Shown: piece by piece, positions 31,125 to 46,320 of the stretch
Numbering within the stretch: the stretch's first letter is position 1
Layout of the letters: every line of letters begins with the position of its first letter
Assembly (NCBI GenBank): GCA_963693285.1
Contig: OY848917.1
Span: 32,685,245 to 32,749,244 of the forward strand
Length of the DNA stretch: 64,000 bases
From: Xestospongia muta
Lineage: Eukaryota > Porifera > Demospongiae > Haplosclerida > Petrosiidae
Reading direction: 5' to 3'
Notes under the pieces: generated by a model
What the model was told of the DNA's origin: nothing
Seen by the model: only the letters and a program-made list of their open reading frames with translations
The model's database searches: none
Position numbers and translations under genes: made by a program

Positions 31125-34100
31125 GTAAGTGACTGCAGATAAATAAATATATATATGTTTTATTAATAATATCAACCATTTACTAATCCTAGGATATACA
31201 ACTGTATGACTATAGTCTAAGGTATTGTCTGAAAGGTCATTGACACACCCATGGATGTCATGGCATTATATACATGAATACATGTATTTATTACTTATGT
31301 ATTAATATTATATCTCTGATACATTTCTAAAACATACTACTATCAATTATTTCATGTATAATGAATGTGTCTCTCTCTCTCTCTTTACAATAGACGTGGT
31401 CTCTTTATTGTGCAGCTGCTACTGGTGATCTTAATGTAATAAAGAGTGCCATAGCATATCGCTCTGTTCATGTTAATGCTAAAAATTATGTGAGTACATG
31501 TTATATAATATACAGAGACCTTAAAGACATGAATTCAAACTAATAAGTGCTCAATTTATAAAAATTACTCGGTAGTATACTATATATATATGGAAATATA
31601 GTGAATCTCCAATAATGGATGTTCCCAATAGTGGATACCAATGGACAATTACTTTGGTATGCATAGACTGACCTTCCATTGACTGCAACAGAATTGTAAT
31701 TCCAGTATAGAGAAAACATAACACTATTTGAAAGACAGTTGTAAATGATATTCATTGTAATAGTAAACTAGATTTATAGTACAGAGTTAACATTCCTAGC
31801 CAAAATGACTCTGCATTGAATTAAAGTACAAATGATGTCACAATTATTTGATCAACAGATCTATATTTACATGTGACTGTGTTATATGAACCTGATATAT
31901 ACAAATGGTATTATGTAATAGATAGTTGTAGTATGTATAGGTTTAATACAGTGTGATTATACTATATGATGTTTCTTCTGTCTTATTTAGCATGATCGTG
32001 ATACCATGTTACATGTTGCTGCATTTCATGGACAGAATAATGTCATCAGTTATTTACTTGGTATTGGTGCAGACCCCAATATACAAAATAAGGTGAATAT
32101 TTATAGATAATGTTATATATTAAAGTATGGACATCAGGACACATGTATATTTTGAATTATTTTAAATTATAAAAGACATCTATGTTATAATTGTCCTTCA
32201 TTATACCACATTAAATAAATGATTAAACTGGTTAATAGTTGTAAGTCACATGACTATAGCTAAGTCATTATAAACTACACAGGTGGTATCATTATGTATA
32301 GTAATAATGGTACAATAATTGAAGTGTTGAAATTTCCCTTCTTTGAAAATCCTTTGTTATTAAAATTTTGTGGGCATTAATTTTATAATGCAATTTAGAT
32401 CAGTGTAGTTAGTGTAATTACCTTATAAACTAACCAATAAGTACAATTGTGGATTTAACATTAATATAAAACTGAATACATGAACAGAAATCAGTTAATA
32501 CATTTCTATAAACATTAATTTTTCAAATAAGAAATCACACATTATTCACAGACTGGTACTGAGACTAATGCTATTGTTATGTCACTATCACAAATCTCAA
32601 GAATTCTTAGAATTGAAATATATTTACGGCACTAAATTTTACTTAAAGGGGCGTGTTTAACATGGTGGTATATTTTAATTTTGTAGTTGAGCAGCTATCC
32701 ACATATACTGTGTGTTCTTTAAAAATATTTTAAACCTCTCTCTTATATTCATGGATTTTCTTGTTACTATAACCTTAACCTCAATAATAATAGTAATACT
32801 GACTTTTCAAAAATGAACAAATATATTACACTTGTCATATCTCTTGACTCCACCTCCTTAATATATAGTATTTATAATGTATGTACTTGTATATATTAAC
32901 AAATGTTAATATAATGTAAAAGTATTCATGATATATTATGTTTTTGCTGTTAATATAATTGTATATGTATATAGTTTGGAGAACCACCACTCTACATGTC
33001 ACGTAATAAGTTTTTAAAGCTTTAATGATTGTGAATGGATTTATTAGCATCGAAGTTTGACACACCTATTAATCATGATCCAATAGGAGCTAGTTCTTTG
33101 AGTAAAGAATTAAAGTAAATATTGTAAAGAATCTGTTAAGGGAGATAAGTTTGAGTGTAATATGTTTGACACAGCTATTAATCATGTAATTAAGTACTTA
33201 ATTACTTTTATTATATACATTGTAGTTTGTACTAGTATATGCGATTGATAATTTGATATTATGTCTTCTTCGGTTTGGGTGGACTCCAATTGTGGAATAT
33301 GAATTCAACATATCACCTTGTAATGAATTATATTCATTTTTGTCAGTTCAGTATTAACATTTATCTTGAGCCTTCCTTGATTTAAAGATTCTCTAAGTCA
33401 AATAAATGTCAGGCATTAGTGTAACCACAAACCTTTACGTATTGAGCCTTATCTGACAAGAAATACAAAACTTTAACATTTGTTTTTTTTGTTAGTTTTC
33501 AGTCTTTCTGAGTCACTTTATAACAAGATTACCTATGCATATTTTCTTTTGCTTTTAAAGCCTTAATGATTGTGAATGGATTTACTAGCGTCAAAGTTTG
33601 ACACACCTATTAATCATGATCCAATAGGAGGTAGTTCTTTGAGTGAAAAATTAAAGTAAATATTGTATAGGATCTGTTACGAGAGATATCCTCTGTTTAA
33701 TACATACACTGTATGCTTTAGTTGTTTGAAAGAAAATCCTGTCTAGAAATTAATGGCAGAATCCATCCAAGTTTGTTGTGGACATTGCATTGATCTAAAA
33801 TGTAATTAAGTACTTAGTTACTTTATTATATACATTGTAGTTTGTAGTAGTATATGATATTAATATTATATCTTGTTCAGTATGGCCAGACTCCATTGTA
33901 CAGAGCATGTACCGAAGGTCATGATAAAATAATACAAGCATTACTAAACCATGGTGCTCAAGTGGATGTTCGAAAAGAGGTCAGTGACATATCATGTATT
34001 CATGTTAAGTTATGTAATACAACAGAAGTTAATGAAGCTACTTTATTAGTCACACAGGAAATTAACAAAAGTGATGTCTATGTATTGTCATTGTTGAGCT

Positions 34101-37100
34101 ATAATTTCAATCATTGAATATTAATACAACATATAACCTTGTAATAAATCATATTCATTATTAAGGAGAATTATTATCAATTTTATATATATTAACACCT
34201 ACCTTAAACCTTCCTTGTTTTCAACATACTCTGATTCAAAGAAATGCCAGGCATTAGGATAACCCCTAAACCCTTACTTATTGAGCCTTATCTAGATCTA
34301 ACAAGAAATATAAAACTTTAACAGTTGTTTTTTCTGTTAGTTTTCAGCCTTTCTAAGTCACTTTATAACAAGATTACCTATGCATATTTTTTTTAGTTTT
34401 CTAAAGTCCTAATGATTGTGACTTGATTTACTAGCATGAAAGTTTGACACAGCTATTAATCATGATCCAATAGGAGCTAGTTCTTTGAGTGAAGAATTAA
34501 AGTAAATATTGTAAAGGATCTTTTAGGGGAGATATCTTCTGTTTAACACATACATTGTAAGCTTTAGTTATTTAAAAGAAAACCCTTGATATATAGCTAT
34601 TATCATTTAATAAGTCTAGAAAATAATGGCAGAATCCATCCATGTTTGTTGTGGACTTCGCATTGATCTTAAAATGTAATTAAGTACTTAATTACTTTTA
34701 TTATATACATGTAGTTTGTACTAGTATATGACATAAATATTATATCTTGTTCAGAGTTGGCAGACTCCTTTGCTCGTGGCATGTTCCAATGGTCATGATA
34801 AAATAGTACAAGCATTACTAAACCATGGTGTTCAAGTGGATTTTCAAGACTGGGTCAGTGACATATCATGTATTCATGTTAAGTTATGTAACAAAAAAGA
34901 AGTTAAAGAAGCAACTTTAGTCATATAGGAAATTAACAAAAATAATGTCTATGTATTGTCATTGTTGAGCTATGATTTCAATGATAAAATATCAATACAA
35001 AATAAATAACCTTTTAATAAATCATATTCATTATCAATGAGAGGTATTATAAGTTCTGTAATAACACATACATTGAACCAAAGTTGGGCTGATTAGGATT
35101 GTAATGGTAATTGATTGTAATTGATTACATATTTTGGTGTAATCATAATCATAATCATGCCTTGGAAAATCATAACTATCATTTAATAATGTTAGTGCCT
35201 CATATTGCACAAGTATGTCAAGTCCATACTAGCATCAAAGTTTGACACAACTATTTATCATGATCCAATGGGACCTAGTTTGTACTAGTATATGACATTA
35301 ATATTATATCTTGTTCAGAATGGCAATAGTCCATTGTACACAGCATGTTCCAAAGGTCATGATAAAGTAGTACAAGCATTACTAAACCATGGTGTTCAAG
35401 TGGATGTTCAAAACAGGGTCAGTGACATATCATGTATTCCATGTTAAATTATGTAATACAACAGAAGTTAACGAAGCTACTTTAGTCACACATGAAATTA
35501 ACACAAATAATATCTATATATTTTATTGTTCAGCTATGATTTCAATCATGGAATATTAATACAACATATAACCTTGTAATAAATCACGTTCATTTTCAAT
35601 GAGTGGTATTATAAGTTCTGTATTAACACCTACCTTGAACCAAGGTTAGGGCTGTTTATGATTGTAATGGTAATCGATTGTAATTGATTACATATTTTGG
35701 TGTAATCGTAATTGTAATCATAATCACATTGGATTGTAAAGTGTAATCATAATCATAATCATGGGTTTGTAATGAGCCCCAAACCTGCCTTGAACCTCCC
35801 TAGTTTTAAAAATACTGTTAGTCAAACAAATCCTAGGCATTAGGGTAATCCTAAACCCTTAAATTATATAGCCTTATCTGACAAGAAATACAAAACTTTA
35901 ACAGTTGTTTTTTCTGTGAGGTTTCAGCCTTTCTGAGTCACTTTATAACAAGATTACCTATGCATATTTTCTTTAACCTTTTAAAGTCCTAATGATTGTG
36001 AATGGATTTACTAGCATCAAAGTTTGACACACCTATTAATCATGATCCAATGGGACCTAGTTTGTACTATTATATGACATTAATATTGTGTCTTGTTCAG
36101 TGTGGCCAGACTTCATTGTACATAGCATTAAGTCTAGAAATTAATGGCAGAATATATCTAAGTTTGTTGTGAACTTTGCATTGATCTTAAAATGTTGTTA
36201 AGTATTTAATGACTTTATTATATACATTGTAGTTTGTACTAGTATATGACATAAATATTATATCTTGTTCAGAATGGCCAGACTCCATTGTACACAGCAT
36301 GTTCTAATGGTCATGATAAAGTAGTACAAACATTACTAAATCATGGTGTTCGAGTGGATGTTCAAGATGAGGTCAGTGAAATAACATGTATTCGTGTTAA
36401 GTTATGTAATACAACAGAAGTTAATGAAGCTACTTTATTAGTCACACAGGAAATTAACAAAAATGATGTCTATGTATTGTCATTGTTAAGCTATGATTTC
36501 AATCATGGAATATCAATACAACATATAACCTTGTAATAAATCATATTCATTATTAAGGAGAGGTATTATCAATTATATATACATTAATGCCTACTTTAAA
36601 ACTTCCTTGATTTCAACATACTCTGAGTCAAAGAAATGCCAGGCATTAGGATAACCCCTAAACCCTTACTTATTGAGCCTTTCCTAGATCTGATAAGAAA
36701 TACAAAACTTTAACAGTTGTTTTTTCTGTTAGTTTTCAGCCTTTCTGAGTCACTTTATAACAAGATTACCTATGCATATTTTCTTTAACCTTTTAAAGTC
36801 CTAATGATTGTGAATGGATTTACTAGCATCAAAGTTTGACACAGCTATTAATCATGATCTAATGGGACCTAGTTTGTACTATTATATGACATTAATATTG
36901 TGTCTTGTTCAGTGTGGCCAGACTTCATTGTACATAGCATTAAGTCTAGAAATTAATGGCAGAATATATCTAAGTTTGTTGTGAACTTTCCATTGATCTT
37001 AAAATGTTGTTAAGTATTTAATGACTTTATTATATACATTGTAGTTTGTACTAGTATATGACATAAATATTATATCTTGTTCAGAATGGCCAGACTCCAT

Positions 37101-40100
37101 TGTACACAGCATGTTCTAATGGTCATGATAAAGTAGTACAAACATTACTAAATCATGGTGTTCAAGTGGATGTTCAAGATGAGGTCAGTGAAATAACATG
37201 TATTCGTGTTAAGTTATGTAATACAACAGAAGTTAATGAAGCTACTTTATTAGTCACACAGGAAATTAACAAAAATGATGTCTATGTATTGTCATGGTTC
37301 AGCTATGATTTCAATCATGGAATATCAATACAACATATAACCTTGTAATAAATCATATTCATTATTAAGGAGAGGTATTATCAATTATATATACATTAAT
37401 GCCTACTTTAAAACTTCCTTGATTTCAACATACTCTGAGTCAAACAAATCCTAGGCATTAGGGTAATCCTAAACCCTTAAATTATATAGCCTTATCTGAC
37501 AAGAAATACAAAACTTTAACAGTTGTTTTTTCTGTTAGTTTTCAGCCTTTCTGAGTCACTTTATAACAAGATTACCTATGCATATTTTCTTTAACCTTTT
37601 AAAGTCCTAATGATTGTGAATGGATTTACTAGCATCAAAGTTTGACACACCTATTAATCATGATCCAATGGGACATAGTTTTGTACTATTATATGACATT
37701 AATATTGTGTCTTGTTCAGTGTGGCCAGACTTCATTGTACATAGCATTAAGTCTAGAAATTAATGGCAGAATATATCTAAGTTTGTTGTGAACTTTGCAT
37801 TGATCTTAAAATGTTGTTAAGTATTTAATGACTTTATTATATACATTGTAGTTTGTACTAGTATATGACATAAATATTTTATCTTGTTCAGAATGGCCAG
37901 ACTCCATTGTATACAGCATGTTCTAATGGTCATGATAAAGTAGTACAAACATTACTAAATCATGGTGTTCAAGTGGATGTTCAAGATGAGGTCAGTGACA
38001 TATCATGTATTCCATGTTAAGTTATGTAATACAACAGAAGTTAATGAAGCGAATTTAGTCACACAGGAAATTAACAAAAATGATGTCTATGTATTGTCAT
38101 TGTTCAGCTATGATTCCAATCATGGAATATCAATACAACATATATCCTTTTAATAAATCATGTTCATTTTCAATGAGTGGTATTATAAGTTCTGTATTAA
38201 CACCTACCTTGAACCAAGGTTGGGGTTGTTTATGATTGTAATGGTTATCGATTGTAATTGATTACATATTTTGGTGTAATCATAATCACATTGGATTGTA
38301 AAGTGTAATCATAATCATAATCATGGGTTTGTAATGAGCCCCAAACCTGCCTTGAACCTCCCTAGTTTTAAAAATACTGTTAGTCAAATAAATCCTAGGC
38401 ATTAGGGTAATCCTAAACCCTTAAATTATATAGCCTTATCTGACAAGAAATACAAAACTTTAACAGTTGTTTTTCTGTGAGTATTCAGCCTTTCAGAGTC
38501 ACTTATAACAAGATTACCTATACATATTTTCTTTAACCTTTTAAAGCCCTAATGATTGTGAATGGATTTACTAGCATCAAAGTTTGACACACCTATTAAT
38601 CATGATCCAATGGAACCTAGTTTGTACTATTGTATGACATTAATATTGTGTCTTGTTCAGTGTAGCCAGACTTCATTGTACATAGCATTAAGTCTAGAAA
38701 TTAATGGCAGAATTTATCCAAGTTTGTTGTGAACTTTGCATTGATCTTAAAATGTAATTATGTACTTAATTATTTTATTGTATACATTGTAGTTTGTACT
38801 AGTATATGATATTAATATTATGTCTTGTTCAGGATGGCTGGATTCCATTGTACACAGCATGTTCCAATGGTCATGACAACGTAGTACAAACATTACTAAA
38901 CCATGGTGTTCAAGTGGATGTTCAAGATGAGGTCAGTGAAATAACATGTATTCATGTTAAGTTATGTAATACAACAGAAGTTAATGAGGCTACTTTAGTA
39001 GTCACACAGGAAATTAACAAAAATGATGTCTATGTATTGTCATTGTTAAGCTATGATTTTAATCATGGAATATCAATACAACATATAACCTTGTAATAAA
39101 TCATATTCATTATTAAGGAGAGTTATTATCAATTATATATATATTAACGCCTACCTTAAAACTTTCTTGATTTCAACATACTCTGAGTCAAAGAAATGCC
39201 AGGCGTTAGGATAACCCCTAAACCCTTACTTATTGAGCCTTATCTAGATCTGACAAGAAATATAAAACTTTAACAGTTGTTTTTTCTGTTAGTTTTCAGC
39301 CTTTCTGAGTCACTTTACTACAAGATTACTTATGCATATTTTCTTTTGCTTTTTAAAGCCTTAATGATTATGAATGGATTTACTAGCATCAAAGTTTGAC
39401 ACAACTATTAATCATGATCCAATAGGAGCTAGTTCTTTGACTGAAGAATTAAAGTAAATATTGTAAAGGATCTGTTAAGAGAGATATCCTCTGTTTAAGA
39501 GATACACTGTATGGTTAGGGCTGGCAGTTTTCTGGTGTTACCCGACTATACCAGATTCTCACCTGTCGAATTTGTTATATTCTTTTCGGGTTAAACGCTA
39601 TAACTCCCCAAAATTGTCACATCTACATTTTGTAAATTGCACGTGGGCATTAAATAGAATTTCAAATACCACAAAAGAGATAGACAGCTAATGACTGGGC
39701 TGCTGAGTTTAGTGATCTAAGGGTGAAGAAAAGAGGCTAGAAATACCATTGAAGGCGGAATATCTCACGTGACCTTGTTTGTCGATATTGTTCAACAAAG
39801 AAGAAACTCTGGGACAGAGTTCAGGAGCACTTGGCATCAGGAAACATAAGAAGCTGAAGGAAAACCAAGAAAAGCGAGTAGAAAGTGGTAAGCAATTGAC
39901 ACTCTATGAGACAGAAGTCCATCAAAGACAAAAGGAGAAAGAGGCTACTACTAGCAATCCTTTCGTTTCAAAATGGCTGATACTCTGAATATCTCTGAGT
40001 TGAAAAACATAAAACTACCTGCTATTAAACAGAAAATGCTTGATCTTGGCCTTGACACTAGGGTTCTAAAGCTGAACTACTTGTCAAACTAAAGAAACAC

Positions 40101-43100
40101 CTCAAATTTCGAAAAGCAGACTTAGGCAGCATGCCACCATGTGTTCCAGGGTTTGGCGCTCGACCTGCCCTAGCAAAGTCCCCTGTAACTGGTAGGAAAT
40201 CTCCCACTTCCATGACTAATTCCAAAGTAACCACTACCTCTCTCAAAAGCAATCTCTGTATTTGTCCTATCTGTGATGACCTGATCGAAGAATGATCTGA
40301 AACAACTCCTGGACATGATGCTATCATTGTGATGACATTTGTGACTCCTGGCTACATCGTAGATGTGCTGGGTTATCGTAGTCAGCTATGCCTCCAAATC
40401 GGACTCTAAATTTCTCTGCCCCAACTGCCATTTCCACGATATAATCTCTGAAGTCGCAACTCTGAAATCTGTAGTCTCCAATCTGACAGTTGAACTATCC
40501 TCTATCAAATTACAACTTGCATCCTCTGATCACCAAATAGACACTCCTGGTTTCATGCCCAGTGCCACTTCCCTCTCAACCACCACATCTCCACCATCTT
40601 CCAGCAATCAACCTTATGAATCAGACAAGAAGTTTAATGTCATTGTCTATGGAATTAAAGAACATCCCATGGGCACCTCCAAGTCCAAGAGACAACAAGA
40701 AGACGTTCAACAGGTCATTGATGTATTCTCCAAACTCGACAAATCAGTTCTGCCCCAATCTATTAGAGACCATGACCGTTTAGGCAAATTCAAACAAGCT
40801 CTCCCTCAACCAAGACCCATCCTAGTCAAGCTTAACAGGACTGCTGACGTATACTCTCTTCTCTCAAAACATGGCTCTGTTACACCTCCTCTGTTAATCA
40901 AACCAGACATGACACGTCAGCGGAGGTCTTCTGAGTCTTTGTAGCTTTCTGAGAGGTGGTTGTGTTTTAGTAGCAGTTGAAGATTCTCTCTCTTCTAACC
41001 TAGTGTCCTCACCGGTACCTCCTCCTAGTATTGAAGTTTTGTCTGTGAAAATTACATCTCCTCCTATTACCATATGTGCTGTCTATATCCTCCCAATTGC
41101 CAATTCTAATTATCACCTGTTACTTACCAGCTACCTACGTTCCCTGGTATCTGTCTCCAAATTTATAATCATTCTAGGTGACTTCAATATGATTGATATC
41201 AACTGGGATACATTAGTTGGCTTCTCTTCCACCTCCAGCACATTCTGTGACCTTACCTACAACTGTAATTTATACCAGTTAATTAACTCCCCAACTCACA
41301 AACAGGGTAATATCCTGGACCTGCTCTTCACTAATGTACCAGAAAGAATTACAAATATTGCTATCTACAATTCCTGTATTCTTCATTCAGATCATTCAAT
41401 AATCTTTTTTTCTGTGGCCTCTACATCACATGTCACACATGCCCGGGCCTCCATCCATATCTGCAACTACAACAAAGCTGATCTCTCCAGGATCTGCTCA
41501 TTTCTCCTTGATTATGACTTCAACCCATGGTTCTTATTAGACAATGTTCACTTTGTCTGGCTGTATATCAAACAAGTTATTTCACAAGCTGTTGATCTCT
41601 TTGTATCAACTGTATATCTCTGTCCCAACACTCACCCCAAGTGGTTCTCCTCTACCATTAGGCACAATATCAATTGTCTCAAATCTTTGAGACGTTCTCA
41701 CTCCATTCACTCAACACCTTCTAAACAAATTAAGATCTTTAAACTAGAAACATCCCTCAATTATGATATCCAGCAAGCCAAATCTAACTACGAAGCCTCT
41801 CTCATCTTCAATTACTCATAGTGATACACATCTAAAATCTTCCAACATATTAGAAACCTCACCAAACACAATTCAATTCCTCCAACTGTTTACCTAGACT
41901 CTCTCAGCGCTCAGTCTGACCTGGAGAAGGCCACTTTGTTCAACCAGTACTTTCATTCAGTCTTTATCTCAAGTTCTGTTGAGGTACCATCTATGGATGA
42001 TCTCCCTTGAATTTCACCTTCTCTTTCTAGTATTGAAATAATTCAATTTGATGTCTACATGGCCCTTATCTCCTTAGACCCAAACAAATCTATGGGTATT
42101 GACAACATTAGCCCCTTAGTTCTTAAGGCTAATGCTGTTGCTTTATATCAACCCATCAACCATCTATTCAACCTCTCACTTCATTCTCACTACCTTCCAT
42201 CAGACTGAACCACTCACTCTGTAACCCTCATTTTCAAATCTGGTGACTGTTTCTCAGTGAAGAACTACAGACCAATATCCCTACTATGTATCATATCCAA
42301 AGTACTTGAGCGCATCATCTTCGATAAAATAATTGACTTCATCATTCCCTCCATACCTCAGTCACAATTTGGTTTCCTTTGTGGTCAATCGTCACTACAA
42401 CAGCTTCTCATTTTCATTCACAACATCTTATTATCATTCCATAACAAATGCCAATTGGATTCCGTCTACCTGGACTTCTGTAAAGCATTTGACAGTGTCC
42501 CCCCATAATAACCTACTCATTAAGCTCTGGTCTCGGGATATAAATGGTAACCTCTGGCTGTGGTTTAAAGCCTACCTTACATCTAGAAAACAATGTGTTT
42601 CCATCAACCATCACCCCACCAATTTCCTACCAGTACTATTTGAGGTCCCCCAGAGTAGTATCTTGGGCCCATTACTTTTCCTGATCTATATCAGTGACCT
42701 CCCTTCCACTGTCTCATTTTCTAAACTACTCTCATTTGCAGATGTCACCAGATGTTTAAAATGTATCCAGAATCCTGATGACTGTACTAACTTACAACTC
42801 CATCTCTCATCTCGCCAGAACTGGAGCAATCACAACCTCCTTCTCTTCAATGTTCTCAAATTTGTACAAATCTCCTTGCACAGTAATCACAAAGACCTTG
42901 GAATCATCATTTTTAGCGACCTCTCCTGGAACAACCACTACAACTATATATCCTCTCGAGCCTACAAACCACTAGGTCTACTTAGGTGATTATTTTCCTT
43001 TATAAATACACAATCTGCCAAGAAACTACTTTACATTAGTCTCATTAGATCCCAACTTAGCTATTGTTTGCAAATTAGGTGACCCCACCTCCTCAAAGAC

Positions 43101-46100
43101 ATCCAATCATTAGAACAAATACAGAGATGGGCTACAAAATTTATATTAAATGACTTATGATTCCGACTACAAGTCATGCCTCCAAACACTTCATCTCCTT
43201 CCACTAATGTGTCATTTGAACTCAATGACATCCTAGTTTTCATTAAAGCTTCATCCAGAAACTTCAACATCCTCCATTATCTCCACTTCACTAAAGGTAA
43301 CACTAGAAGCTCATCCCATTCAAAATTAGTCCACTCATCTAATCCTACTAACACTGGCAGTCACTTCTACTTTATTAGATCCCACATCTTTGGAACTCTA
43401 TCCCTCCTCTGCATAGGCATAGGAACCGGGGGGGCTGGGAGGGCTATAGCCCCCCCAATATTCTTGGTCGTTTATTTATTATTTTGTGAGGACTACGCAT
43501 GCGCGAGATTTACGTGAATCTTGAACCTTACACATGTGGAGACAGGCTGAGTGATGAACGGGTCAGCAACACACAAACATCTCTCCTAAGCCTTGGCTTT
43601 AAGAGGACAAGAAAAGGAGATGATACTTCCAGCTCTTCTGATTTTATCGAGCCTGAAAATGCAGACCAACACCAAGACGGGGATGATGAGTGCGAAGACA
43701 GTACAGTTCAAACTCAATGTTTTAGTGAATGTTGTAATCCTGACCGTGATGGACCTAATCAACCAACATCCAGTAAAGTTCTTTCAACAACAAAACGAAT
43801 TCAGTCACATCAAGCAAGGTATGTGCAGTCAAGTTGGTTTAGTCAGTATCGATGGCTTACCTTTTGTGAGACCAGAAGAAGACTATTCTGTTTTTACTGT
43901 ACTCAGGCTGAGAACAAAAAACTCATAACCTTTAGCTCAAAGGCAGAAGATGCTTTCTCTAAGATAGCGTTTTGTAACTGGAAAAAGGCATCACAGCAAT
44001 TTATTAAGCATGAGAGCAGCCACGGCCACTCTGAAGCATGCATGAAAATACAAAATAAGGCTAATATTGCTTCCATGCTTAGTGAAGTATGCCGAAAAGA
44101 GCAATCAATGACGGTCGAATTTCTGCTAAAGCAGTTATCATCTCTCAAGTACTTGTTACGGCAGGGGTTTGCAATCAGGGGTCACAACGAACATGAGGGT
44201 AATCTATTTCAGCTATTAAAGCTTCGTGCTTAAGATGATGCCCAAATGCAGTCATGGCTATTAGAAGGAAAATACCTTTCCCCAGTTATCATTAATGAGC
44301 AAATCAAAATCATGAGTGATTACATCCTCTGTGGCCTCCTAGCTGAAATTAGATGTTCTCCATGGTTTACAATAATAGCTGATGAAGCCACTGATATATC
44401 CTGTAAGGAACAAATGTCTGTTGTTATGAGATGGGTAGACGACATGTATGAAATATATGAAGACCCAATAGGCTTAATACAGGTGCCTAAAACAGATGCC
44501 AATACCCTTACAGTAGCCCTAAAGGATGTCCTTGTTCGATGTAACCTACCTTTGAGCCAATGTAGGGGACAGGCTTATGATGGTGCATCAGCAATGTCAG
44601 GCTGTCTTCGTGGAGTAGCTACACAAATCAAGACTGAACAACCAGCTGCATTACATGTACATTGTCTTGCACACTGTTTAAATTTGTGCTTACAAGATGC
44701 TGCTCGAATCTGTCATCCTGTTCGAGATTCCCTTGAGCTTATCATGGAATTAGTAAAGTTAATCAAGTTTTCCCCAAAAAGGTCCTCTCTGTTTCAAACT
44801 TTAAAATCACAGATGTCTCATGATTTAAATGACCCGAGACCACTATGTCCTACAAGGTGGACAGTATGTACTGGTGCCATTGGAGCAGTTTTATCTAACT
44901 ACAGTACACTGTGTGCATTACTTGAAGAAGTAAACAACACTGGCTATGATGAATATGCAGTGAAAGCTGGTGGGTTTTTAAGAATCTTGGAAAAGTTCCG
45001 TACCTTTTTTGGCCTCAAACTGAGTTTTTTGGTGTTCAGCTGCACTGAGCAACTCTCACGTACTCTACAAAGTAGAGATATCACAATCCAAGAAGGTAAG
45101 GGAGCTGCTGTGCTTGCTGAGTCACATCTTAGAAGACAGAGAAATGAAGAAGCTTTTAATAGATTTTATGATTTAGTAGTTGAGGAATCGAAAAATTTAA
45201 CGGAAGTACCGGAGTTACCCAGGAAACGAAGAGTACCCAGGAAAACATCAGAAGAAGCAGAAAGTTTTCATCATGAAACCCCTAAAGATCTCTATAGACA
45301 AATGTATTTCAAAGTTTATGATGTAATATGCAATGAATTATCAGGACAATTCAATCAGAAAGACTTAAGTTAGTGGCAGACATGGAACAAACAATTCTTG
45401 CGGCTGGAAATGGAGAGGAGATTATTATACCAGAGTCAATTAAAACATCCTACACAAATGATCTAAGCATGGACAGACTTTCCACTCACCTTCAAATGCT
45501 TCGTGATATCATCAAAAATTATGGCGAAATAACTGGAAGCCCAATTAAAAAGGTTACTAATGTTCTTTCAGTATGTGATGCAATGAATAAAGTTTCTGGT
45601 GCCAAGGTACTTTGTTCTGAATTAGACGGGTTTTTAAAGCTATTTCTGACCATCCCTGTAACTACAGCTAGTTCTAAAAGGACATATTCAGTAATGAAAA
45701 GGCTGAAAATTTTTCTCAGATCATCAATGACCCAAGAACGACCCAATCATGTTCTTTTGCTTCATTGTCACAAGTCGAGAAATGATAAGATTGACATACA
45801 TCAAATTGCCTCTTCCTTTATCACAGCTAATGAGCGAAGACTACAATATTTTGGAAAACTATAAACATGATTTTTTATTTACTGTGTAAACTAACATTGA
45901 GTTACCTATTATACATGTGCATATATTTTCACAGCCCCCCCCCCCCCCCCCAATGTCAAAGAGCTTCCTATGCCTATGCTCTGGACCTCACACTAACAGT
46001 CAACACTCTCAAAAACACTATTATTAACCTCTTCTGGTCCAATTTCTCAGCCAATTTTGACTCTTCTAATCCGTGTTCTTACCACTATCTTTGTCCCTGT

Positions 46101-46280
46101 TCCAAATGTTCCAGTACTCCTTCTCCTCTTAATTTCCATGACCAGTAATATACCAGGCTTAGACTGACATTATCCACGGCTGCTTGTACTTGATACAACA
46201 GAACCTCAGTGCATCTCAACCGTCGCATAACTTAAACTCATTTTATTTATTCTATCTTTTATTTCTGCACTGTAAAGCCA

Positions 46281-46320
<40 letters not shown>

